Position numbers and translations under genes: made by a program. Positions 32,810 to 45,600 of a stretch of DNA of 64,000 nucleotides are shown here, in pieces. The stretch spans positions 25,278,501 through 25,342,500 of the forward strand of contig OY754470.1 of the NCBI GenBank assembly GCA_963575645.1, given 5' to 3'. Position 1 is the stretch's first letter; each line of letters opens with the position of its first letter. Origin of the DNA: Xanthostigma xanthostigma. Taxonomy: Eukaryota > Arthropoda > Insecta > Raphidioptera > Raphidiidae. The notes beneath the pieces were generated by a model. It made no database searches. It saw only the letters and a list, made by a program, of their open reading frames with translations, and was not told the DNA's origin.

Positions 32810-33645
32810 CTATTGAAATGATTTAGCGTCCGGTCCCTGAACAAGGAGACCGTGACCCTTATTTGATTTAGTCGGGGACAAACGGTTGGCACATGTGTTG
32901 GCATCGGTTGCTTGAAACACTTTAGTTGGACTTTCGGCCGTCGGCGGGGGAGGCTTCGGATTTCCGGACGATAACGAGCTGCTGCTCACGCCGGAGTCGC
33001 TTGACTTTTCGCTGAAACAGCCTCCTCGACTGTGACACGCCGGCGCATTGCCGCTCTCGCAGCCGAGTCCGAGATCGCTGCTGCCTCCGACGACGTATTT
33101 GACCATCGTGAGTTTCTGATCGGCCTCGCACGTATCTTCTATCACAGTTGAAGCGGCGGCGGCTGCGGCGCCGGATGCTATCCGCCCGCCGGCGCGACAC
33201 GGATTGTTTCTTCTCAGCGGATCGCCGAGCACCGACTGGCATCTGGCACCGGAGTCTATTACGCGCGGTAACTTCTCGGAGCTGGGCGAATTCGTTATGT
33301 TAGGAACTAAAGGCGACGTTATTGGAATGTTGGGAAGAAATCCGCTGCTGCACTGATCCTCATCGCTTATTTGATTCTGCTTTACCCTGGCAAGGATTTC
33401 ATTGCTGCATTGTTGAACTACTGAATCTAAATTATTGGTGTTATCACTGTAACTTGCTTGGTCACTCACGTCCGATTCGGCTTGGTTGACGCGTGCGCTC
33501 TTGAGAGACGCGTCGTAACATCCCGAATCCCTGGGAAACTGGCGTCGGCCAAACGGAGAATAAGTCCCCGCAGCGCCCATTGACAAAGCTCTGTTTGGAT
33601 CGTCGCCTTCACTACTTGAACCGGCTATATCTCCTTCACTTCCGG
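32810..33645 (-). CDS. SASH1: SASH exon E (C-terminal tail)
   Basis: 836 nt, clearly GC-richer than its surroundings, starting GSEGDIAGSSSEGDDPN and containing DSGCYDAS, a short poly-Ala run and a Ser/Pro-rich region (SSDSGVSSSSLSSG, KPPPPTAESPTK). It is low-complexity and probably disordered. TAG at 32810-32812; a possible - strand AATAAA lies at 32755-32760. Confidence 0.9.
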
Positions 33646-36600
33646 CTGGAATAAAAAACAAAAAGTTACTTTAACGGTGCTACTATCCATTTTAAAAAGC
33701 TACACGCTCAAAATACAAACATTAATATCTCTTGACACAATACTCGCTCTTCTGCGGAAATATGAACATTTATTTCGAGGTAGTTAGCTTTCTGAAACGG
33801 ATATCAGTTGAAATAATAAAAAAAAGAGTCTTTGCAATGTGGGAAGATCTATGATTGAATAATTAATCACTATGTGTTAATTTCACGAGACTTACAGGTA
33901 ACAACCTAATAAAATAAATTCTTATGACATGCTACTAATTTTTATTGAGAAAAAAACCCGACCAAATCAAAGATCTTCCTGCTGGATGGTACAAAAAGAC
34001 TGCTACCTCGAAATATGTTGAGTGCGCGGTAGCCATTTTAAGTACTAGCGGACTTTTAAGTACGTTAGCTGTTAGCGGAATGTGATCAGCTCATTTATAA
34101 ATTCATTCAGTGGATCGTGCTGAGCTGTTACTGCAGCTCAGCTAGTGGACATTTCAGCTGAATACGGTCACAGAATTATATCTGTAAATTTAGGATTACA
34201 CAAAATATTCTCACAGTTACAAATTATTCGGTTTTCAAGGGGGAACTGGTCTTTAATCAATGAACAGCCATCAGGTATACACAGATAAAATTTTTGTACA
34301 CGCGTTGCTTGTCGAAGCCAAGTTAAGTCTACTGCGCTGTGATTTAAAAAAATAACTTTACAGAGTTTTTATTGTAGTTAATTGAGCATTTCTCACATTT
34401 AACTATTAAAAGATGGGATTTTTTAGATACTAGTGTCCTATTATAATCTAGAAACGCATCTTGTTTAGGCATTCAGAAATACTCAAACAAAAAATTAAAA
34501 AAAAACTAATCCTCAAACTGCTAAATTTGACAAGCATACAATGGCGGTTCCTCTATGAGCGCTGCAGAGCTGCAGAACAACCAAAATCATAATTTTAGAA
34601 TGAATTATGTTTTCCTTATTTAATCAATATTTAATGTTAGGAAATAGTGTAATAGTTATACAATTAACGCTAAAGTTTAACAGCCAATGGTAGATCACAA
34701 AACTCGTGTGCGCTCTGTGTGACGGACTTTCTTGCGTTCACGCGCTGTTCTGCACTCCGAAACAGCACATGAAACGTCATCATTATGGTGTACCCACAAG
34801 TTATAGCGTGTTATTATTTAGATCGACTTTGAACTGCAGTTATCGTCAGAACATTAGTACAAATAAACATCTATCACAGTCATATGCTAGAAGTGTTCAC
34901 TGAATCTGTCTCATTCAGTCAACGCCTTTGACAGTTTTAGCGTAACGTATGTTGCAGTGGCGTAACAATAGTGTGGTAGGCAGGAAGAACCTAACATTTA
35001 TTACAAAATTTGGTAAAAAATATTAATTTTGTTTTTTATCTATTTAAGTTAGGTATTAACTCAAGGACATACACGAATTATACAAATATCTACTTTACTT
35101 CGTGATTTATAAAGATGCAACTACAACGTGAAGCCTTTTTATATCAAGAGAGAGTCCCATCCTATGAATTTGCCACGGGCCTCAGGTGGTAGAGTAACGC
35201 CACTGCTTTGTTGGTATATACCATAGATATATATATATTTAATAGATTTCGGATACACTAGCGCCTCCTGTACCTTTAAGAAGCCATTTTGCACGTAAAA
35301 AACGCCGTAAAAGCGCGCGAGATTCAAAAATTTTAATTATTTTATAATATGATTTTATTGAGAAAAACAACAAAACTCACAGTAAACAGTGATATTTCGC
35401 CCCAAAACCTATTTTATACTGAAACGTTTCAAAAATTACAAAATTGAACATAAATATAATGTAAAAGCTTAGAACATTTTACATCGTGAATTTGGCATCA
35501 AGGTTGACAAGCATTGATGCCAATCTGACAATGTAAAATGTTCTAAGCTTTTATATTATATTTATGCTGTTTTGTAATTTTTGAAACGTTTCAATATAAA
35601 AATAGGTTTCGGAGCGAAATATCACTGTTTACTGCGAGTTTTGTTGTTTACTCAATAAAATCATAGTATAAAATAATTAATATTTTTGAATCTCGCGCGC
35701 CTTTTACGGCGTTTTCCACGTACAAAATGGCTTCTAATTGGAACCATTTCGCACAATGCTCAAGAATAGGCATCCGCTATCTATTAATATATATATCTAT
35801 GGTATTTACACGACACACGTCTTATGGCAGTAGTGACTTGTGTTACACTGTATATTGTAGTGTGTTGTGAACAGTGTTTGAGAAAAGTTAATAATTAAAA
35901 CATCACAGTGATTCATAATTCAATTAACAACCCCTCCCCCCACATTCCTAACTCGTGTTAGAAGGTAAGTACATCTGGTTGACTCTGCAGAACACCCATT
36001 TAAAATATTCAAGCGTCGCCACTGCAAACATATATAAAAAAGAACATACAAACCAGTTCCCATTAAAATGGAAGGAAAAACAAATAAACGCAAAATATTT
36101 ACTCACAGTCTAAATCATGAAGCAACTGAACAGCTGATAATATTTTCGCTCTGTGCTCTGTATTAATAATTCCTAAATAATCCAAATCAGCCGGTTCAAT
36201 TTCTTTGAACAATTCCAAATCCTCGTAGCCGTTCAGTACAAAAACAGAGATGTGTTCTTGCATTCCGATTTTAATCAGAAGATCTTCAACAGAACACGGT
36301 TTACCTCTTGCATTTTTTAACCATCTCACTTCGTGTCTTGATCTTAAAGTACGCTCAGACAGGAGTTCCACATTAATAAACTTAAATGTGCCGATTTTGT
36401 TATTGCAAATGCCTTTCCACAATCCCGACGCGTTCATTGATAAAATGTCAATTATATCGCCTTTCTGGAAAAAGATAATTATAAAAATTTTAATTATTCT
36501 AAAATAACAAGAAACCCGACTGCACAGAAATGAAATTTACAACTAAAAAGTCGGCAAATCTCAACATGCAGCAGGGGGGAATTTATTTGTCTCTTTCTTT

Positions 36601-39600
36601 TGTTTTTGAATGGGTCCCCACCAGCTGCATGTGGAACCTTTCTAACTTGTTTTCCTCTTTTTTAGTTATTAATTTAATTTTTGTGCAGTCGGGTTTCTTT
36701 TTTTAACCTTTTTTGTAGTTTGTGTCAAAATGGCAACAATATATTTGGAAATGGCTATTTACTAGCTTTTGTTTGATACCCATATTGTTATATGTTTTAT
36801 CCCCCGTCTTTTTTGATTCGCTGGCGCCATATTCAAATTTTATAACCTTTGTCACTCCTACAATTAAGACAAAACTAACGACACTTCTTATGTTAAAATC
36901 CATCAAACTGTTTAGGCTATAGAGCAGAGGTGCCCAACCAGTCGATCGCGATCTACCGGTCGATCGCGGCGTAATTTTAAGTAGATCTTTATAGGTACTT
37001 TATCTATTCTAACATCCAAAAATTCAATTTTGAAACTAAATCGAAGTATAGTGAAATTTTTATTCGAATTGGATTCAAATTGGACAGTGTCAGCGATCTC
37101 ATTAAAATTACTTCACTATATTTATTCCTAATTTTGATTCTTTATTTTTTTATATGACTATACTCGATATTGTATAATTTTTGTTCCCACTTAAATGTTT
37201 AATAAACTTTCTATATTTGTTAGGTTATAAAAGCGATTTTTATTTTTTTCCCGCATATTGGTAGATCGCGATGACATTATTTAAAAAAAAGTAGATCGCA
37301 CCTACTAATGGGTTGGGCAGCCCTGCTATAGAGCGTATCAAAGAAGTAGACATAATATGTACCCACATAACTATATACACTCGAAAAACATTACCCTCTT
37401 TCTGGCGTAGTACCCGACTACGCCAGAAAGAATTTACTTACACTTGTAAATTAGAAACTCTTTCGTTTTATCTGGAACTCTTGAACCTAATTAGTTTTGT
37501 ACCCTGAACAAAGAGTCCTACCTCCCTCCCCGCGTTTTCCAAATTGCGTACGGTTTTTCTTACAAAATCTTATAAAAAACAACAAGAAAATTATTGTGGA
37601 GGCTCCAGGTGAGCTGCACATTCTATTCCGACATTGACAGAACATTGTGGTTTATAAACAATTTACGATGCAATAAATTTTGCGAAAAAATCTTATGAAA
37701 ACATAAATTCAACTTATAAAATCGAGGTTCGTCTGACAACTTATTTTTGACTGTCTCATAACTTAAGTGTAAAATTTAAGACATCAGTATCACGCGATGA
37801 AAAATAATGTTATTCGGAATATTACAATTTAAAGTTTACCTTGAATCTGAGAGCTTCTTTGTCGTATGGACTGGGTGTGTAGTCCACTAATGCTCTCGCT
37901 CTTCCTATCACTTGAGCACCGCTCGTTGGACTCGGCTCTCGATCCTCAGCCGATATTGAACTATGATTGCTACCCGCTCGCACCAAAGCTTGTGTACCTG
38001 CAGAATTGATAACAAATTATTAATAAAAACTCGGGTCGCAGTGCCAAACCCTGTCTACAACATACTGCATTTATTAATACAGGCAGTGTGGCTTAATTAT
38101 ATTGTTACACGCTCCCCGTTGGGACGACAAAAAAATTCGTGAGACAATAATCGGCTCGTCATTCTAACAATGACACACGGATTGTTGTGGAACAAAAATC
38201 GGCTTGATTGTTTAAACAATAACAATATGCGTAGGTAAAAAGGCTTTGTTGCCAAATTCCAGACAACAATGAATGCAAGAAAAAGAAAAAACTATCCAGC
38301 GCATATAATATATACCACGGGATAGCTCAGTAGACAGTCAGTCATACAATGTTCTTCATCCAGTTAACAACCGACAAATAGTTGTGACATAAAATTGACA
38401 GTCAGTACCGTGAACAGTACTGAGGTAACTGCTGAGATAGGTAGATAAACGAACTGTGTAAATAAACAGTGCGCGAAATAAATAGTTCAACATAAATAAT
38501 CTTTTGTATATAGTTAATAAATAAGTGTGCTAAATATACTTTGGTGTGTTCATGTGTCGTAAATATTTTGTGTGCATAAATAGTGACTTTGTATTCATTA
38601 TTACTTATTCTTTTGTTTTATTAGTTAGAACTGTTGTTTTGTTTCTGTTACGTTATAGAGAAGTACTTTTGTTTGTGTGTTTAACTGTTTTGTTAACGTT
38701 TCACTATTGTAAATAAATCTTTTCCACCACGAACAGGAACAGTTTTGTTACAATATTATGAAGCTAAGAAATTTCAAATTATAGTTGTTAAATTGCGCGT
38801 TTTCGATACAAGTTAGTGTGTGTGCTGCTGGCCTTAACAGACACTGAACGAACGTTTCAATATGAAAATTGAATTCAAAATAAAAGAAAAAAACTTACTT
38901 GAACCTGATCCGCTTGGTAAACTCTCTATTGAACTAGTCGAACACGGAAATGCTTGATCCGATCTTCTTTGTTGATCACTAGTTTCGTTTCTTAACCTAG
39001 ATATTTTACGTTGAACATCTTGTCGTAAGCCGCGAACACGTCCTACTAACCCGGCTACCCCTGCGGTTCGACCATCACTTGACTATGCAAACATAAAGAT
39101 ATTCGAATTAAAAGATATGCAGTAAAGTACCTGTTTTAAGAGTGGATAGATATACCAGGTACTAAACAGTGTCTTAGAATTTAGCACCATACCGAAATGT
39201 AGGTACATTAACAATGAACACATATCGTATAGTAAAAATTCCAGCCAATTGGGCGACGGGATCATTCCAACTTCAAAAATGTTGACATTTGATGATAATA
39301 AAGAAAATAAAATTTCTGATATCGCATGAGGTGACGCGGGTAATGGCTAGTATTCAATATGATATTAACTATTCGTTGCCATGGTTACCTACATAGTATG
39401 TTCCACGTCATGTAAAAATTAATCAAAGCATGCCTAGCTAGTTTATTTCTGACAGATCCGTAATACAAAAGAGCGGATGATTTTTTTTATTTTCAAAATA
39501 TTTCCGAAACTATAAAGTTTAGAAAAAAATTTTGTTAACAATACTTTCTTGAAAAAATAAATAGAATAATAAGCCGTTATGAAAAGTATACCATTATTAT

Positions 39601-42600
39601 ATAAAAAAACACCGTTATAGCAAATATCTCTTCTGCGCATGCGCCGATTTTCCCCAAAAACAATAGGTCTCTTCATATTTGCATACCAAACATCCTCCCA
39701 AAATTTGGTTTTGATCCGCTCATCCGTTTGACCTGTATCGCGTTCACAGACAAACAGACAAACGGACTAACAGACGCACAGAGTTTTTCCAAAAATATGT
39801 TTTTTTGGATTTGGGGGACCTTAAAACGGAAAGATATTGTAAAATTTTTGAAAAGTGATTTTTGACCAAAACTAGTACCATTCCCCACTTGTGGGTTGGA
39901 ATGGTAAAAATAGTTAATACTAATGGATTAATTGATAGATATTACCATGAGTGAATTTTGACAGTTGTTTGGGTGAATTTAAAGTACCTATTATTTGTTT
40001 GGTCAGATCACCAAATTTCAATTCTGATTTTGATGTTAAACATCAATTTAAAGATTCTTAATCTAACGAAAAATGAGGCTCCGTTGGACTTCAATAAGCC
40101 CTAGTCTCCGAAAAACCTAGATCCACTTCTGCATTTAAATTAAATCGATTTAAGTTAGCTAGCTTCGTAGCATGGTTTACGGGTAATTCTAGTCTGAAGT
40201 GAGTGGACACTTACCATATGAACAGTGGCAATTTGTTGAGTAATATTATCTAATTCTTCTTGATCTTCGTAATCGGAACTCTGACTTGGCGAGAGACCAT
40301 CTTCGTTGCGGTGCGAATAACCGATCATCTTTCTAAAAGGAAGACTTTTGCCGCCTGGCAGCACGTGTTGCACATACTGAGGGGACAGACCCGAGCCGTC
40401 GTGTTGTTCTGATCGGCTCGTTTCCATTGATATGGTTGATAGACGTGAGCTAACGCTCTGAACGTCCGACCCTGCATAATCACCGCTCTCCCTGTTTGTC
40501 CTGAAACATCAAACCTTAGCTTGAATATTTGATTCAAAATTATCAGTTTCAAATGCCGAATAAAATTCTTATTTCAATATTTGAACTGAAATGTTTTGGG
40601 TTCGTTCATTATGTGTATAATATCTAGATTTGTAGTTCATTATACAGAATGATTTTTAAGTTGATTCTTTTTTTAACAGCGTGTAGAAATCAAATATCCG
40701 AACAAATATTTCAAGTAACTTTTTTTATCAAAACTTAAAAATGAAAGAGAAACGGGCTTTCAAAGTTTAATTGAATTTTATCAAATTTTGAGGTCGGTCC
40801 TGGCGTTATGTTATGTCACTATAAAATATGTTATGTCATTATCAAGTATTCACAGAAATTGTTCGAAGCTATCCCCGTTTTGTTGGACACAAATATTTGT
40901 AGTAGCGATAAGGGTAATTATTTGGAATGCATTTCCGATTCGTGCTATCAGGTTTTTGAAATAATTAAATAAAATCTAAAAAAATTTATTAAGAGTATTC
41001 GTCCCTGCAAATACCCCCTGCACCCTTCATCTCAAATCTTTTCCCCTCGCCTAAAAACGGTTCGCGCTCTCCCGACGCTATTTTTAAAGCTAGAGGGTTC
41101 TGGTAAACGCCAAATGAAAGACAAAGAATCATACTACAGATCCTTCAGGCGAATTTAAAAAAAAAAAAATTCCTGAAAAAACTTACAACCTTTTGAAAAA
41201 AATAATAAGTTACGTAATATTTCACACGTAGGCGAAACTGTTTTTCAAAAAATTCGCCTGAAGGATCTGTAGTCTGATTCTTTGTCTTTCATTTGGCGTT
41301 TACCAGAACCCTCTAGCTTTAAAAATAGCGTCGGGAGAGCGCGAACCGTTTTTAGGCGAGGGGAAAAGATTTGAGATGAAGGGTGCAGGGGGTGTTTGCA
41401 GGGACGAATACTCTTAAACTTTGAACTGCTGTTTTCCTATTATTTTTGAGATAAGAAAGTTACTTAAAATATTTGTTCGTCTATTTGATTTCTACACGCT
41501 GTTAAAAAAGAAGAATCAACTTAAAAATATACTGATAGTTTTTTAAGTTTTACCTGGAATGTGTCAACGGAATTATCGTGGGAGGATACGGCCCGGACTG
41601 AGGTAAGAGTAGACCTCTTCTTGGTGTTTCGGCAGACGGAGGATCTCTTGGCAGTGAAATGTCTCCGGCACTCCTCAACGATATGACACCTTCACCCCGC
41701 GGCTCTTGTCTCAAATTTAACGTAAAACACACGCGTCCGTTTTGTATTGTGGCAGTGGGAACGCCCGGACTATTCGCGCCCATCAGGAAATCTTCGGGAT
41801 CACTTTCGTACGGTGGTTCGTCGTACCAATGACCTCGGTCATGTCCTGCTGGTCCCAAAACTCGAATGTCCTCATCATACATATACGTATCATCTGAAAT
41901 TTAAAAAAAATAGGAATTAATTCGCTCTTTCATAAAAATAAATTTTCAATTCGGGTTTAACCCTTAGCGGCCACACGGGTATCTAGTTACCTTAGGCTCA
42001 GAAAAAGTGAAATTAGAGGTCTAAAATCTTTGAAATTGATACAAGTAACATTTGCCGGTAATAGACAAACGTGAGATGTGACTCCATGTCATGTAAAATA
42101 AATATAGTTTTAAAAAAAAAACTAAAAAACACGCTTTATATCGAACTAAAAAGTAAAAAATAATTTTTTTAAAATAAGCTTAAAACAATGATGAATAAAA
42201 AATACAAGTATTATTGTGAAAAAAGCGTGGGGCGCTTTGTTCCACATTTCCGTACATCGAGCGCCCCACGCTTTTTTCACAATAATACTTGTATTTTTTA
42301 TTCATTATTGTTTTAAGCTTATTTAAAAAAAATATTTTTTACTTTTTAGTTCGATATAAAGCGTGTTTTTTAGTTTTTTTTAAACTATATTTATTTTTCA
42401 CTTTTTAGTTTGAATAAAGCGTGTTTTTTAGTTTTTTTAAACTATATTTATTTTCCACTTTTTAGTTCGATTTATTGTCAAAAATTTGCCGAAAAAAAAC
42501 CAATTTTTTTTTCGGCGTGGACGGGATTAGAACCCACGACTCGTGATTCCGAGAGTTGACGTCAGCGAAGACCCGTGCCTTAGACCGCACGGCTAACCAC

Positions 42601-45600
42601 TGTAGTTACAGTGCTGGCATATTATACTACAGTAATAAACCACTTGCTGTAGTCCAAACGGGGGTTACAAACAAACATACATACATACAAACTTACAAGT
42701 GAAGTTAATATAAAGCGTGTAAAAATGATTAGCGTGCTACGAGGAAATTTTGCATGAGAAAACGAAATCGTTGATCCGTCAGACGACTTTGTAAGATTTT
42801 GCCAAGTCTTCGTCAAAATAACTTCAGTTGACGGTTTTTCAATTTATAATAATACAATTTGTTGTCTTATCTAAGATGTTAGGTATGTTCCAAGCAGCCA
42901 GCAAACGGTACCGAGACCGTCACCCGCATGCGCAGTAACTAAACGTGTTTCAAAATCAGCTTCGTTTTAGCTACTGCGCATGCGGGTGACGGTTTCGTTA
43001 CCGTTTGCTGGCTGCTTGGAACAAATCTATTATTACACTTTTTTTTCTAAATTATTGTTTTCTTTAGTCTTCAGCCCCAATTAAACAGTTTGTATTTATA
43101 TCAAAATTGTACCCGACTTACGCGAATTCGACTTACACTGCGTAAGTTCTAGGTATTACTGTCCTTTGGTGTTTTTTGCAGTTAAAGTTTTTTAGTCGCG
43201 TTTCGTAGTTAACTGTAAATAAGCGTTATAGGTCGCACGTTAAGCTTGGTTTTTAAAATCACTTAAGTCTAAATCAAAACGCATATACATTTCAAATTAT
43301 AGCTGATTTTCAATAAAATACTCAATTACTACAAAACAGTAACCAAAGTAACCAAAACACATTAAAAAAAACAGACCATAACATGGTGGAAGAACGGGTA
43401 TGAATTAAAAAAATATGGTGGAAGAACGGGTATGAATTAAAAAAATATGGTGGAAGAACGGGTGTATATTTGAAAATGTGGTGGAAGTACGGGAATAGAT
43501 TCATAATATTCATAACTTTTGGTCAGACAGCTATGACAAATTTTTTTTCAAGAAGTATTTCTAATTTTTTTTTCTAACCAGGTAATCGCATTATTTTCAG
43601 TTTTATTTTTTTTATTAGTATGACTCTCGGGGGCAATTACTCACCCACCTCCATCTACGCCCTTGTGCTATGATATGTAACAATAAATAAATTAAGAGTA
43701 TTCGTCCCTGCAAATACCCCCTGTACCCTTCATCACAAATCTTTTCCTCTCGCCTAAAAACGGTTCGCGCTCTCCCGACGCTATTTTTAAAGCTAGAGGG
43801 TTCTGGTAAACGCCAAATGAAAGACAAAGAATCAAACTACAGATCCTTCAGGCGAATTTAAAAAAAAAATCCTGAAAAAACTTACAACCTTTTGAAAAAA
43901 ATAATAAGTTACGTAATATTTCACACGTAGGCGAAACTCTTTTTCGAAAAATTCGCCTGAAGGATCTGTAGTCTGATTCTTTGTCTTTCATTTGGCGTTT
44001 ACCAGAACCCTCTAGCTTTAAAAATAGCGTCGGGAGAGCGCGAACCGTTTTTAGGCGAGGGGAAAAGATTTGAGATGAAAGGTGCAGGGGGTATTTGCAG
44101 GGACGAATACTCTTTAACAAAAAAATCGCGGGGAAAGACAGAATTCTATTACAGAGTTATCGCTTGTTTAATTTTACTTTTATACTAAACTTACAACAAT
44201 ATTAAATATTGTTGCAATATAAGTAAAAAATTTTAAATAATTTTCCGTACAAATATGTTAGATTTTCATTGAATTTTAGAACGAAAATGAAGTTGTTATG
44301 GACGCATTATATCCCAATTATATCTGATATTGATTAGTTGCGGGCAGCAAAAAATGCGAGAAACCTATATCCTTTTCATTTATTTATCTAACAGTTTAAT
44401 ATTGTAGTATTAATAAAGAATATAAGTGAGTGGAGTGTTTTGAAAACAAATTAAATTAACGCCTGTTCAGCATCTGACTAAGTCGCCAAACACAGTATAA
44501 CTTCTATACAGTAGTTAATCTCTAATAATATTATATAAAAGTGTGTGTACAAGTCCAGCATTAATCGGATTATACAGAGACGGACAACGGGACTTGTCTG
44601 CACGGCAGCACACGGCGCAGTACACGGAGAAAGCGAATAGATTGTAGCGAAGCCCTTTTGTACGGCTTCTAGTTGACACGTCTGAAAAGACGGATTTGTG
44701 CACCATGGGTCCCTCTACTATATATACATACATATACACCGGATTATATACTATACAGTAGGAGTGGCAAACAAACTTCTTTTACGCGATAAGAAAAAAT
44801 GATGAGAGTGAATTTATACGATGCGCGCGCACACTCTAACGTCAAAATCAACAAAGTTGATCGCAGAAAAAGGCTATCAACAGAATAGAGGTAGCATACC
44901 ATTGATTTATACTAGTGAACATGCCTTCATCATATTCTATCGTTGTAGTTCTTTTTAGGTTCACTGAGTGAGGAGGATAGAGGAGAAAGTTGAAATTTGG
45001 CACACTTATAATATAGGGCATGAGACAGATCCTAACGGAGTCGGATTTTTAAATTTTGGTCCCAGAGGGAAGCAAATTAAAAAGAAAAAAGTTTTTCGCT
45101 TATAATTCGCTCAATTTAAATTAGATCGGTTCGAAACCTGTCTTAAACGAAAGAGGAGAACATTTTACATGGATTTCGTAGACCAGAATTCGCGCAAATA
45201 GTTTTTTTATACGTAAAAAAGCAGAAATAAACACTGTATATAAATTCGATTTTGTCTAATACATCGCGCACGTGGATCGGCTATCCTTTTCTCTTACACG
45301 GTGTGTTATGGACATTAAAAAATTGCGTAATATGTTCTGTCTTAAAATAAAAAGATTGCATTTGTTCAAAAAACGGAGACCATTTCAAATATTAGTTAGT
45401 ATTTTGACATTAATATTTTGTGAAATGCAACGCCTTCTTAATTCACGATTTGTTATTAAAGCTATATAAATAGCGACATCTAACCGATGTCAATAGTTCA
45501 GAGGTAGAATACTCATCTGCCATGCGGGTGGCCCGGGTTCGAGTCCCGGCAGATGCGCAACAAATGTTATTTTTATTATTTTTAAAATTGCAAATCATAC

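Noticed and set aside
32922..33242. Arg-rich 106-codon frame overlapping SASH exon E in another frame
   Set aside because: It is a shadow of the GC-rich coding exon; the SASH frame is supported by splice phase and the DSGCYDAS motif.
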